Origin: Prorocentrum cordatum
Lineage: Eukaryota; Sar; Dinophyceae; Prorocentrales; Prorocentraceae
Assembly: GCA_963575745.1 (NCBI GenBank)
Contig: CAUYUJ010012091.1
Span: forward strand, 418,104 to 458,480
Direction: 5' to 3'
DNA: 40,377 bases
Below the pieces are notes generated by a model. That model had not been told where the DNA came from. It saw only the letters and a list, made by a program, of their open reading frames with translations, and did not search any database. The translations under genes were made by a program, and so were the position numbers. Below are positions 10,166-19,677 of the stretch, in pieces; the first letter of the stretch is position 1, and every line of letters starts with the position of its first letter.

Positions 10166-10690
10166 CTCCTCGTATCCTTAAGTTGTAACCCGAACCTAAT
10201 TATTTACATGCTTACTTCGGCTCAAGGCCTCAGGCCATGCGACGCAAGTCGGTCAGCTCGTCGCTTTTTTGCTAGGACGAAGGCTCGATTGCCATTCATC
10301 GCCTCCCTCCTCGTCGCCTCCCTCCTCTGAGGATTGCGGCCACTTTCATTTGGTATCATGGGCCGGGGGGTGCCGTTCTTGGGCCACTTAGTCGTCAGAG
10401 GACAAATATATGCCGTCATTTATTGGCCATGCCGTCCTTCCAGTTATCTTGCTTGTGTGAATTTGCATTTACGAGGATATCCTCATCGTCACCATCACCA
10501 TCATCATCATGACCGTCTTCATTTTCATCCGCCTCGTCCTCCTCCTCTTCCTCCTCCGCCTCCTCCGCCTCCTCCTCCTCCTTTTCCTGCCCGTCGCTGT
10601 CCTCCTCCGGCTCAAGGCGCCCACTGCGTTCGCGCTACCTCCCCAGGGCGCCTTCCTCGCGCATTTCTGCGGACGGGTTATCCACGAGAT
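10166..10690. other. Non-coding with CAT and CTC microsatellites
   Basis: Includes CTTACTTCGGCTCAAG (10211-10226), 11 of 15 matches to the spliced-leader 3' part. There is a CATCATCATC run (10490-10512) and a CTCCTCCGCC run (about 10526-10590). The short ORFs lack protein character. Confidence 0.45.
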
Positions 10691-10701
10691 GAGGGGGCCG
10701 C

Positions 10702-11412
10702 GTGGATGACATGAAGAAGGCGGAGCTCATGAAGTACGCCGCCAGTCTTGGAGTCCCCACCAGGAAGCCGGCGGCGCCGACGCAGTGGCGCGCAGTCAAA
10801 GACGTGCGCGAGGATTGCAAGCTGCGGGAGGCCGTTCAGCGGCAGTCGTCCCCGGCGCGCGCGGGCGAGCCAGAGCGTCAGCGCAAAGTCCGGCGAGTGC
10901 TTTCGGAGCCCCAGTCGCCATTGGCATCTGCACTCGCGGTGGCACTTTGCGCGAGCCCGCAGCGTGATTACCGCGTGGGGTCCCACCGCGGCCAGGCTCT
11001 GCCGGCGCGTTCCCCGTCCAGGCCCTCGCGTGCGTGCCAGTCGCTGTCGGCGCTTGACCGCGAAAGTCATGGCGCCAGGGGCTGCCACTGCGCCACTCCT
11101 GCCGCTGGCGCGAGTGGGGCAACAGTGCCCATCAGAAGTACCTTTCCCAGGCGCCTCGTTGGAAAAAAAAACAAGCGGGCTTGGCGCCAGGCTCTGCCAG
11201 CGTACTTTTGTCTTCCGGTGCTCGTGGTCGCTGAGCACCCGCTGGTGCTCGTGGCCAACACGGCACCAGGCGCTGCCACTGCGTCTGGCAGCAGCGCCCC
11301 TGCTGAGCAAGTGGCACAGCCCGCCACAAACAGCCAGTCGTTCCCACCGGCGCTGGGCGGAGGGTGCTCGTCAACGCCAGGCGCTGCCGGCGTGACTCCC
11401 GAGGCAGGATAG
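10702..11412 (+). CDS. Hypothetical protein with a basic N-terminal KKAELMKYAASLG motif
   Basis: A 236-codon frame from ATG at 10702. Residues 4-40 (KKAELMKYAASLGVPTRKP...WRAVKDVRED) look protein-like and loosely recall a SAP-type helix-loop-helix; that is inference only. After about residue 70 the composition turns Ser/Ala/Pro-rich, and the DNA carries the recurring GCCAGGCxCTGCC motif, so the second half may be non-coding. The 3' 140 bp lies inside duplicated segment copy 1. The matching part of copy 2 (16289-16429) is also open and encodes a very similar APAEQVAQPATNSQS-like tail, the only support for real coding there. No domain assigned with confidence. Confidence 0.35.
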   Translation: MDDMKKAELMKYAASLGVPTRKPAAPTQWRAVKDVREDCKLREAVQRQSSPARAGEPERQRKVRRVLSEPQSPLASALAVALCASPQRDYRVGSHRGQALPARSPSRPSRACQSLSALDRESHGARGCHCATPAAGASGATVPIRSTFPRRLVGKKNKRAWRQALPAYFCLPVLVVAEHPLVLVANTAPGAATASGSSAPAEQVAQPATNSQSFPPALGGGCSSTPGAAGVTPEAG

Positions 11413-12200
11413 GAGAGGTCCGCGGCGCGCAGCGGCGAACCGAATGGCACAAAACGCCCGAGCGAAAGAACGAACAAATCCGCCACGTCATCCACGCCAT
11501 CATCGGCCATCATCACCACATTCGCCACGGTCGTCGCCATGGGCCACCCCCCTCCCGCCCCCCCACCCACAACCTCCTTATCGCCCGCAGGGCGGTCGTA
11601 TAGGTATGGTGTTGGGCGCGATGTTATTGTCTTAGTTTGTTTGTGCGACATTTCTCACTCTCGTACGTACGCATCCATGTTATTATGCGTTTAACTCGTT
11701 CGCTCACACTACATTCACATCCTTCTCGTGTTCTATGTTTGTCTTTTTTTCCTCCTGATCATTGTTCTATTACGTTGGTTTCTTTGTTTTCTTCCTTCAT
11801 TATTCGCGATTAATCCTCCTCGTTCTTCTTCTTTTTCTTTTATTACTGTCGTCTTCCTCGTGCGCCGCGTTTCCTCCTCATGTGTTCTCTTCCTGTGGCA
11901 TTCTGTCGGTGCCTGTCTAGTTTTCCTCTCGCTGCCCCCCTTCCCGCGTCGTCGTTTGACGGCGTCTTCTGGGCTCAAGAACTTCTGTGGCATTCCGCGG
12001 TGACGGTGCGCTTGCCAGAATTTCCGTGGAGTTCCGCGGTGGCGGTGGTGGTGGTTGAGGCCACCGCGCAAATCATATCGCTTGCCGAGCAGACTACCGA
12101 GTTGAGTCTCGGAGGCTCGTGTCACCGTTGAACGTTGCGCCCCGCCCTCAGAACCGCCGTGGGGATCTAGTGAAATCGCGGTGGACGCGGCAACTCAGCG
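11413..12200. other. Pyrimidine-rich non-coding leader, copy 1
   Basis: T/C-rich, AT-richer than its surroundings, with CTTCTCGTGTTCTATGTTTGTC and TTTTCCTCCTGATCATTG. It is closely matched at 16700-17215 in copy 2. The tail (11955-12060) has repeated TTCCGCGGTG and TTTCCGTGGAG motifs. Conservation between copies reflects recent duplication and not necessarily function. Confidence 0.5.
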
Positions 12201-12276
12201 GTGACATCGCGAAGCGTGGGTGCGACCCCGTAGAGGCGAACGGCAATGGCGTAGTCGTCGAAGTAAAACCCGCGGT

Positions 12277-12296
12277 ATTTTTTTTATAAAAAAAAT
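12277..12296. repeat. Perfect 20-bp A/T palindrome, only in copy 1
   Basis: ATTTTTTTTATAAAAAAAAT is its own reverse complement. It sits where copy 2 has a pyrimidine tract ending in CAG (17358-17379). It directly follows CCCGCGGT, the first half of a mini-hairpin that is intact in copy 2 (17347-17359). Confidence 0.9.
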
Positions 12297-12570
12297 ATCA
12301 AACATGAGTTTTAGCACGTCTTCGAAGAGAAGGGGGCACCACATCCAAACATGTCCTTTATCCCCCGTGGGCCAGCGAAGTATGGCAGCATGTCGCGCAG
12401 CCATCTGAATCTTTGCCTCCGCGACGTCTTCGGACACAAAAGGCAAACGGGTGCGACCAAGGGAAGTGCGAGTGCAAGGCCTCTCCGACCTTGGACGGAA
12501 ACGGCAGCTACTCACTACTCGGTGGATAAGCTCCGCGAATTGGAGCCTGAGTGGGCGCGCCAGTGCGTGA

Positions 12571-13068
12571 GTGGAGTGGGAGACTCTTTCTTGGAAGATG
12601 GACGAGGCGGAGCCCACGGCAGCCCCCACCATCGCCGTGGCCCTCAACAAGAGGAACGAGGCCGCGATAAGGCCAGATGGAGATGATGGGAATTCGGGTG
12701 CCCCTGTGCAGGCCAGACCCCGAAGGGCGCGTGCCTTTCGACCCTGCGAGGGGCAAGCTGGTCGATCTGTGCGGTTCCGAAGTCGGCCGCCCAGCTCCGT
12801 TGAATCTGTTCCGGGCGGCGTGCGACTCAGGGGGGCGTGGCAGCCCTCGCTTGGAGACGCGGTCACGCATGCGCTCGCGAGCCTGAAGGCGCGACAAACG
12901 CGCGCGGAAACATTTGCTGCGATCGCGCCGCGCGCCGTGGACTTCCCGAAGATCAAGCGGGCATGGGGGCAGCCACGAAAGCAAACGGCGTGCGAGCTCC
13001 CTGTGAATATTCTTCGCAGACTGCGACAGATTCCAAATGTGGGGCGTGTGCTCTTGTGGAGCAAGTAG
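12571..13068 (+). pseudogene. Protein-like tract of unknown family, copy 1
   Basis: An open frame of 165 codons whose first third (WETLSWKMDEAEPTAAPT, then IAVALNKRNEAAIRPDG) looks coding. The better downstream peptide then moves to a second frame (MGIRVPLCRPDPEGRVPFD, from 12683), and a third frame carries ATKANGVRAPCEYSSQ with a CxxCxxxxxxxxxCGxC-like cysteine pattern (about 12967-13060). Copy 2 shows the same order, so the shifts predate the duplication or mark short introns. Function unknown. Confidence 0.35.
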
Positions 13069-13384
13069 AGTCTGCAATGGCGGAGTTGGGGAAAATCGCG
13101 CCCGCGGTAGTGGGCGCGGCTGCTCCCCGACAGGCGAGAACCAAGTGGATTGCCGAAGTGGGGCCCAGTCTCACGGGTAAAATCCAAAAGGGCCGCGCCC
13201 CCCCACTGCCGCTTGCCCCCGGAACGCGCCGACACCCTCGACGTTCCAGCGCGGCGAGTTGGGGGGATCCGGGGAGGGGGGGGGGGGTCGGGGGTGGAGG
13301 TTTTCGTGCCCCCTCGCGTCTGCCCCTCGCGTTGACCTTCGCGATTCAGGTTTCCTCGCCCTTCCCTCCCCCTTCCGCGCGCCC

Positions 13385-13995
13385 CCGCTCCTAGGGGGGA
13401 GATGTCGGATTTTCTGCGCGCCGGAAAACTCCACGGGCGGCTGGTCCGTCAAGGGGCAACAAGAGGTCCCCGAACAGGAGCGCGCTGTTCTGATCGCCGC
13501 AAAGTCACAGGAACTCACGGCGATGGGGGGGCAGGGTTGAAGAAGGAGGACATGCCAACTCTTGCCGCCAGCGCCGACCTCGCGACCGCCGCGGCGCAGC
13601 ACTGGGGCGGCCCAGGTTTCCTGGGGGGCGGCTCTAGTTTCGGTGGGCAGAGGTCAACCCGCGGCTCCGAAGTTACGGAAGGCCTGACGCCATCGGTGAT
13701 TCGTCTGGGTGTTGACGGCGGGCCGATGACTGACCGCGCAACTGCCCCTGCAAGGGGGAAAGCGGTGGACGTTGCGCAGGACGTGCCGCGGCGTGTCTGG
13801 GTTGATAACGCTTGCGCGATGGGCGAGGACGGCGTTGCTCAGCACTTGCTGGGGGTAGCCGCGGCAATGACGAGTCACCATTTGAAGTGCGACATCCCCG
13901 TCGCCATGGTCACCCGGGGCAACGTCATCAAGGCTTTGGCGTCGCAAGGCGTCCCCATCGGTGGATTGAGGGTGGCGTTGTCCGTTGTGGTCTAA
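13385..13995 (+). pseudogene. Unknown protein fragment, copy 1 (frame-shifted)
   Basis: A C/T-rich tract ending CTCCTAG (13387-13393) looks like a splice acceptor. After it, the frame encoding IFCAPENSTGGWSVKGQQEV and VLIAAKSQELTAMG runs to a stop where copy 1 differs from copy 2 in a G-run (about 13524-13536). The 197-codon frame then carries GLKKEDMPTLAASADLATAA and later DNACAMGEDGVAQHLLGVAA and SHHLKCDIPVAMVTRGNVIK. In copy 2 these two parts are in one frame, which supports real coding ancestry. No domain recognised. Confidence 0.45.
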
Positions 13996-14650
13996 GAAAG
14001 ACTCGCCCATGGCCAAGGAGAGATCGACCACGCCCAAGCACCCTAAAGCCGTCATCGCCGAGGTGTCGCGGCCGTTGTCCCCGAGCCCCGATGAGGTGGA
14101 AGCTGGCTTCGAGGTCAAGGGCGCAGTGGCCGAGGATATGCGCGCGCAGCCTGAGCTCAAGCCCCCGAGACTCGGCAAAGACGATGTCGTATGGGGGCCA
14201 ACCGATTCAGCCCACCCTTTCTGGGTCATCAAGCGCAGTGAGAATGGCGACGGCATCGAGGCGAACGCCGCCACGGTGATGGAGAAGGCACCGCAGGCTT
14301 GTGCGAGTGGTTTCTGTTGCCTGAAGAAGGCCGAAGTGAGCGCCGAGCCTTGCGTGGTCACGCGCAGCGCCCAGTTGCCATGCATCGCCAGTGGCGATGC
14401 CATCGAGGCGGGGCAAGAGATTGCCTTGACATGGCATAAGGCATCCACTGAGAAACCAGGCGAAAGCAACGGCGCAGGAAAACAAAATTATCCCGGCAAA
14501 GCAACCTAACAGCGATGTGTAGAAGCATATATGAAAGCATTCCCCTTAAGATTCAGACGAAAATCCAGTTGTCGAATTCTGCTGTTCTCGCAGTCGTAGT
14601 AGCATTCGCGATGACAGTCGCAGCGGCAACGGCAGTCGCAGTCACAGCCT

Positions 14651-15445
14651 CAGCCTCAGCCTGCCTCCTCCTCCTCCTGCTCTTTCTCCTGCCTCCTCCT
14701 CCTCCTCCTCCTCCTCCTCTTCCTCCTGCTCGTCCTCGTTCTCGTCCTCCTCGTCTTGCTCGTCCTCCTCCTCCTGGTGCTCTCTCCTCCTCCTCCTCCT
14801 CCTCCTCCTCCTCCTCCTCCTCCTCCTGGTGGTCCTCGTTCTCCTCCTCCTGGTGCTCTCCCCCCCCCTCCTCCTCCTCGTCCTCCTCCTCCTCCTCCTC
14901 CTCGTCCTCCTCCTCCTCTTCCTCCTCCTCCTCCTCCTCCTCCTCCTCCTCCTCCTCCTCCTCCTCCTCCTCCTCCTCCTCCCTCCCCCTCCTCCTCCTC
15001 CTCCTCATCCTCCTCTTCCTGGTCGTCCTCGTTCTCGTCCTCCTCGTCTTGCTCGTCCTCCTCCTCCTGGTGTTCTCTCCTCCTCCTTCCTCCTCCTCCT
15101 CCTGGTGGTCTCGTTCTCCTCCTCCTGGTACTCTCCCCCCCCTCCTCCTCCTCCTCCTCGTCCTCGTCCTCCTCCTCCTCCTCCTCCTCCTCTTCTTCCT
15201 CTCCTCCTCCTCCTCCTCCTCCTCCTCCTCCTCCTCCTCCTCCTCCTGGTACTCCTCCCCCTCCTCCTCCTCCTCCTCCTCCTCTTCCTGGTCGTCCTCC
15301 TCCTCCTGGTCGTCCTCCTCCTCCTGCTCGTCCTCCTCCTCCTCCTGCTCGTCCTTCTTCTCCTGCTCCTCCTGCTCCTCGTCCTGCTCCTGCTCGTCCT
15401 CGTCCTCCTGGTCTTGCTCGTCCTCCTCCTCGTCGTGCTCTTGCC
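14651..15445. repeat. CTC/TCC pyrimidine array inside element copy 1
   Basis: About 800 bp of CTC triplets with recurring longer words (CTGGTCGTCCTCGTTCTC, CTCCTCCTGGTGCTCTCTCC) that hint at a ~60-100 bp higher-order unit. It is strongly strand-asymmetric. The equivalent array in copy 2 is GAG on the plus strand (34733-35490). Confidence 0.95.
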
Positions 15446-15452
15446 CCTGCTG

Positions 15453-15952
15453 AAAATGTGGCCCAGGAATGGGAGTTCTGGGAAGTCGAAGAGCACGAAG
15501 TTGCCTACAGTTGGCTACGGGCATTCAAAATGTGGCCCGGGAATGGAGTTCTGGGAACTCGAAGAGCACGAAGTGGCCTACAGTTGGCTCCGGGCATTCA
15601 AAATGTGGCCCGGGAATGGAGTTCTGGGAACTCGAAGAGCACGAAGTGGCCTACAGTTGGCTCCGGGCATTCAAAATGTGGCCCGGGAATGGAGTTCTGG
15701 GAACTCGAAGACCAGGAAGTGGCCTACAGTTGGCTCCGGGCATCCAAAATGTGGCCCGGGACTGGAGTTCTGGGAATCGAAGAGCACGAAGTGTGTGACT
15801 GTTGCATCCGGTTATTCTAAATGTGGCCCGGGAATGGCGTTCTGGGAACTCGAAGAGCACGAAGTGTATGACTGTTGCATCCGGTTATTCAGAATGAGCC
15901 TGGGAATGGAGTTCTGGGAAGTCGAAGAGCACGAAGTGTGTGACTGTTGGTG
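15453..15952. repeat. 73-bp tandem repeats, seven units, element copy 1
   Basis: Units start with AAAATGTGGCCC or variants at 15453, 15527, 15600, 15673, 15746, 15818 and 15891. Core words are GGGAATGGAGTTCTGGGAA, CTCGAAGAGCACGAAGTGG and CCTACAGTTGGCTCCGGGCA. The last three units have GTGTGTGACTGTTGCATCCG in place of the last word. Copy 2 also has seven units. Confidence 0.95.
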
Positions 15953-16437
15953 AAAAGCGAGGTGGGCACAGCCCGCCCGGCAACTCCCAACACCTGCCCG
16001 GACCCCCCTGTGGAGTGATTTGTGAGCTCTTTTTAGACCACTAGAAACCTATCAGTCTTCGCTGTTAGGTAAAAAACGCCTTCGACCTGCCCGCTGGCGC
16101 ACAGAAGAAGGCCAGGAATGATAAGGACAGGAAACATGAGTTTCCCATGTGAACCCGCGGCGGCGGAGCGACGCGCTCGAGGGGCTCGCGGTAGCGGGGG
16201 CATCGACGGCGAGCTTGCGGATTCGATGGGGGGCTGCGAAAATGGCTTAGCACCATCTGGTTCGCCACGCCAGTCTGGCTCCGACATTGCTGCCAGTGCA
16301 TCTGGCAGCAGCCCCCCTGCTGAGCAAGTGGCACAGCCCGCCACAAACAGCCAGTCGTCTCCACCGACGCTGGGCGGAGGGTGCTCGTCAACGCCAGGCG
16401 CTGCCGGCGCGGCCCCCAAGGCAGGATAGGCGAGGTC

Positions 16438-17215
16438 CGGGCGCGCGCGCCAGGCCCTGCCAGTGCACGCATCGTCGACTGGACCGTCGCGGGGTGAGCG
16501 CCGCGGCGCGCAGCGGCAAACCGAATGACAAAAAACGCCCAAGCGAAAGAACAAACAAAATCCGCCACGTCATCCACACCACCATCGGCCATCAGCACCA
16601 CATTCGCCACAGTTGTCGCCATGGGCCACCCTCCTCCAACCCCCCACCCACAACCTCCTTATCACTCGCAGGGTGGTCGTATAGGTATGGTATTGGGCAC
16701 GATGTGATTGTCTTAGTTTGTTTGTGCTACATTGCTCACTTGTCGTATGTACGCATCCTTTTTAGTATGTGTTTAATTTCTTCGCTCTTACTATATTTGA
16801 CTCCTTCTCGTGTTCTATGTTTGTCCTTTTCCTCCTGATCATTGTTCTATTACTTTGGTTTCTTCGTATTCGTTCTCTATTATTCGCTATTGATCCTCAT
16901 CGTTCTTCTTCGTTGTCTTCTATTACTGTCGTCTTCGTGCGCCGCGTTTCCTCCTCATGTGTTCTCCATCTGTAGCATTATGTCGGCGCCTCTTTCGTTT
17001 TCCTCTCGCTGGCCCCCTCCCCTTGTCGTCGTTTGACGGCGTCTTCTGGGCTCAAGAACTTCCGTGGAATTCCATGGCGACGGTGCGTTTGCCAGAATTT
17101 CCGTGGAGTTCCGCGGTGGCGGTGGTGGTGGCTGAGGCCGCCACGCGAATCATATCGCTTACCGAGCAGACTACTGAGTTGAGTCTCGGAGGCTCGTGTC
17201 ACCGTTAAACGTTGC
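16438..17215. other. Pyrimidine-rich non-coding leader, copy 2
   Basis: Counterpart of 11413-12200. 16438-16500 (GGGCGCGCGCGCCAGGCCCTGCC and beyond) has no match in copy 1. 17343-17379 ends in TTCTTGTTGTTCTTTCAG, a good splice-acceptor shape before CACGTCTGCGAAG. Confidence 0.45.
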
Positions 17216-17364
17216 GCCCCGCCCTCAGAACCGCGGTGGGGATCTAGTGAAATCGTGGCGGGCGCGGCAACCCAGCGGTGACATCGTGAAGTGTGGGTGC
17301 AACCCCGTAGAGGCGAACAGCAATGGCGTAGTCGTCGAAGTAAAACCCGCGGTAGCGGTCCTTC

Positions 17365-18182
17365 TTGTTGTTCTTTCAGCACGTCTGCGAAGAGAAGGGG
17401 GCGCCACATCCAGACATGTCGTTTTTCCCCCGTGGGCCAGCGAAGTATGGTAGTTTGTCGCGCAGCCATCTGAACCGTTGTCTCCGCAACGTCTTCGGGC
17501 AAAAAAAGGCAAGGGGGTGCGAATGTCCTGGCGGCGGCGGTGCCGACCAAGGGAAGTGCGAGTGCAAGGCCTCTCCGACCTTGGACGAAAACGGCAGCTA
17601 CTCACTACTCGGTGGATAAGCTCCGCGAGTTGGAGCCTGAGTGGGCGCGCCAGTGCGCAGGTGGACTGGAGTGGGAGACTCTTTCTTGGAAGACGGACGA
17701 GGCGGAGCCCACGGCAGCTCCCACCATCGCCGTGGCCCTCAACAAGAGGAACGAGGCCGCGATAAGGCCAGATGGAGATCATGGGAATTCGGGTGCCCCT
17801 GTGCAGGCCAGGCCCCGAAGGGCGCGCACCTTTCGATCCTTCGAGGGGCAAGCTGGTCGATCTGTACGGTTCCGAAGTCGGCCGCCCAGCTCCGTTGAAT
17901 ATGTTCCAGGTGGTGTGCGACTCAGGAGGGCATGGCAGCCCTCACTTGGAGATGCGTTCGCAAATGCGTTCGCGAGCCCGAAGGCTCGACAAACAAACGC
18001 GTATGGAAACATGCGCTGTGATCGCGCCGCGCGCCGTGGAGTTCCCGGAGATTAAGATGTCTTCCATGAAGCGGGCATGGAGGCAGCCACGAAAGCAAAC
18101 GGTGCGCGAGGTCCCTGTGAATATTGCTCGCAGATTGCAACATATTCCAAATGTGGGGCGTGTGCTCTTATGGGGCAAGTAG
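17365..18182 (+). pseudogene. Unknown protein tracts, copy 2 (several frames)
   Basis: After the CAG at about 17379, a frame encodes CEEKGAPHPDMSFFPRGPA and KYGSLSRSHLNRCLRNVFGQ, ending in a Cys-containing tail (to 17619). A second frame (17540-18055) carries YSVDKLRELEPEWARQ and WETLSWKTDEAEPTAAPT. A third (17772-18182) gives MGIRVPLCRPGPEGRAPFD and RGKLVDLYGSEVGRPAPLN. The order matches copy 1 at 12300-13068. No family recognised; the shifts could be unrecognised introns. Confidence 0.35.
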
Positions 18183-18519
18183 AGTCTGCAATGGTGGAGT
18201 TGGGGAAAATCGCGCCCGCGGTCGTGGATGCGGCTGCTCCCCAACCGGCGAGAACCGAGTGGATTGCCGAAGTGTGGCCCAGTCTCACGGGTAAAATCCA
18301 AAAGGGCCGCGCCTTCCCACCGCCGCTTGCCCCCGGAACGCGCCGACGAGACCCTCGACGTTCCAGCGCGGCGAGTTGGGGGGGGTCCAGGGGGGGGGGG
18401 GGGATTCAGGGGTGGAGGTTTTCGTGCCCCCTCGCGTCTGCCCCTCGCGTTGACCTTCGCGACTCAGGTTTCCTCGCCCTTCCCTCCCCTCTCCGCGCGC
18501 CCCCGCTCCTAGGGGGGGA

Positions 18520-19088
18520 GATGTCGGATTTTCTGCGCGCCGAAAAACTCCGCGGACGGCAAGTCCGTCAAGGGGCAACAAGAGGTTCCCGAACAGGAGT
18601 GCGCTGTTCTGATCGTCGTAAAGTCACAGGAACTCACGGCGATGGGGGAGGCAGGGTTGAAGAAGGAGGACATGCCAACGCTTGCCGCCAGCACCGACCT
18701 CACGACCGCCGCAGCGCAGCACTGGGGCGGCCCAGGTTTCCTGGGGGGCGGCTCTAGTTTTGGCGGGCAGAGGTCAACCCGCGGCTCCGAAGTTACGGAA
18801 GGCCTGGCGCCAACGGTGATTCGTCTGGGTGCTGGCGGCAGGCCAATGACTGACCGCGCAATTGTCCCTGCAAGAGGGAAAGCGGTGAACGCTGCGCAGG
18901 ACGTGCCACGGCGTGTCTGGGCTGATAACGCTTGCGCGATGGGCGAGGACGGCGTTGCTCAGCACTTGCTGGGGGTAGCCGCGGCAATGACGAGTCGCCA
19001 TTTGAAGTGCGACATCCCCGTCGCCATGGTCACCCAGGGCAACGTCATCAAGGCTTTGGCATCGAAGACGTCCCTATCGGTGGATTGA
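18520..19088 (+). pseudogene. Unknown protein fragment, copy 2
   Basis: One frame is open from just after the CTCCTAG acceptor-like site (about 18512) to 19088. It encodes IFCAPKNSADGKSVKGQQEV, VLIVVKSQELTAMGEAGLKK, EDMPTLAASTDLTTAAAQHW and DNACAMGEDGVAQHLLGVAA. The continuity here shows that the frame break in copy 1 is secondary. It ends at a TGA; the continuation GWRCPLWSKKDSPMA lies in the same frame after the stop, so a single stop separates it from the next fragment. Confidence 0.5.
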
Positions 19089-19103
19089 GGGTGGCGTTGT
19101 CCG

Positions 19104-19677
19104 TTGTGGTCTAAGAAAGACTCGCCCATGGCCATGGAGAGATCGACCACGCCCAAGCACCCTAAAGCCGTCATCGCCGAGGTGTCGCGGCCATTGTCCC
19201 CGAGCCCCGATGAGGTAGAAGTTGGCCTCGAGGTCAAGGGCGCAGCGGCCAAGGATATGCACGCGCAGCCCCAGCTCGCGCCCCCAAGACTCGGCAAAGA
19301 CGATGTCGTATGGGGGCCATCCGATTCAGTCCACCCTTTCTGGGTCATCAAGCGCAGTGAGAATGGCGACGGCATCGAGGCGAACGCCGCCACGGTGATG
19401 GAGAAGGCACCGCAGGCTTGTGCGAGTGATTTCTGTTGCCTGAAGAAGGCCGAAGTGAGCGCCGAGCCCTGCGCGGTCACGCGCAGCGCCCAGTTGCCAT
19501 GCATCGCCAATGGCGATGCCATCGAGGCGGGGCAAGAGATTGCCTTGACATGGCATAAGACATCCATTGAGAACAAGGTGAAAGCAACGGCGCAGGAAAA
19601 CCGCCTTCGACCAGCCCGCTGGCGCACAGAAGAAGGCCAGGAAGGAGAAGGACAATGACCCTGAGTTCCCCATGTGA
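19104..19677 (+). pseudogene. Unknown gene 3' part, copy 2 (uninterrupted)
   Basis: Encodes SKKDSPMAMERSTTPKHP, HPFWVIKRSENGDGIEAN, CLKKAEVSAEPCAVTRSAQ and IEAGQEIALTWHK, close to copy 1. The frame as written ends at 19658. An alternative frame entered one base later, after AAAAC (19597-19601), gives AFDQPAGAQKKARKEK and a TGA at 19675-19677, which looks more like a natural basic C-terminus. A one-base insertion (CC for C at 19601-19602) would explain the difference. Confidence 0.5.

Larger units (their letters stand above)
14484..16072 (+). mobile_element. Non-autonomous mobile element, copy 1 (1589 bp)
   Basis: Bounded by AAAAC direct duplications (14479-14483 and 16073-16077). CCTAACAGCGA near the left end (14505-14515) is repeated inverted at the right end (16059-16069). 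Layout: 5' unique part (14484-14650), CTC-type pyrimidine array (14651-15445), seven 73-bp repeats (15453-15952), 3' unique part (15953-16072). It has no transposase-like frame; the Ser/Pro/Leu and Glu/Arg frames are repeat products. The outer left 21 bp (AAAATTATCCCGGCAAAGCAA) has no counterpart on the right, so the inverted repeat is subterminal. A second copy with about 97-98% identical ends lies inverted at 34087-35664. A retroposon with a short A-tail cannot be excluded. Confidence 0.85.
13985..16152 (+). pseudogene. Unknown gene, copy 1, interrupted by the mobile element
   Basis: A 5' part from 13985 encodes SKKDSPMAKERSTTPKHPKA, then HPFWVIKRSENGDGIEAN, CLKKAEVSAEPCVVTRSAQ and IEAGQEIALTWHK. 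At 14479-14483 it is cut by the 14484-16072 element. Beyond it, 16078-16152 resumes with a Lys-rich PAGAQKKAR-type tail and a TGA. Copy 2 (19104-19677) has the uninterrupted arrangement. One-base differences near 14455 and 16077 leave both copies out of frame with that tail. The LPCI...IEAGQEI pattern faintly recalls the end of a SET domain; this is weak and unverified. Confidence 0.5.
11272..16275. repeat. Tandem segmental duplication, copy 1 (with inserted element)
   Basis: 11272-14483 aligns with 16289-19601, and 16073-16275 aligns with 19597-19815. Without the element at 14484-16072 the copy is about 3.4 kb. Differences from copy 2 are scattered substitutions, 1-bp indels that change frames, a ~60-bp segment missing near 11430, and a replaced ~40-bp patch at 12277-12315. 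The shared DNA holds a pyrimidine-rich leader (11640-12000) and several protein-like tracts. Confidence 0.93.

Noticed and set aside
10211-10226. CTTACTTCGGCTCAAG as a spliced-leader relict
   Set aside because: 11 of 15 matches, followed only by a very short frame; GGCTCAAG also occurs at 10608, 20430 and 26509 without genes.
12195-13235. 346-codon minus-strand ORF in duplication copy 1
   Set aside because: Copy 2 breaks it into short pieces, and the composition is that of an antisense shadow.
14515-15820. 300-350 codon Ser/Pro/Leu and Glu/Arg ORFs through the CTC array, both strands
   Set aside because: All frames are open because the triplet repeat has no stops; the 73-bp units are likewise open in three frames.
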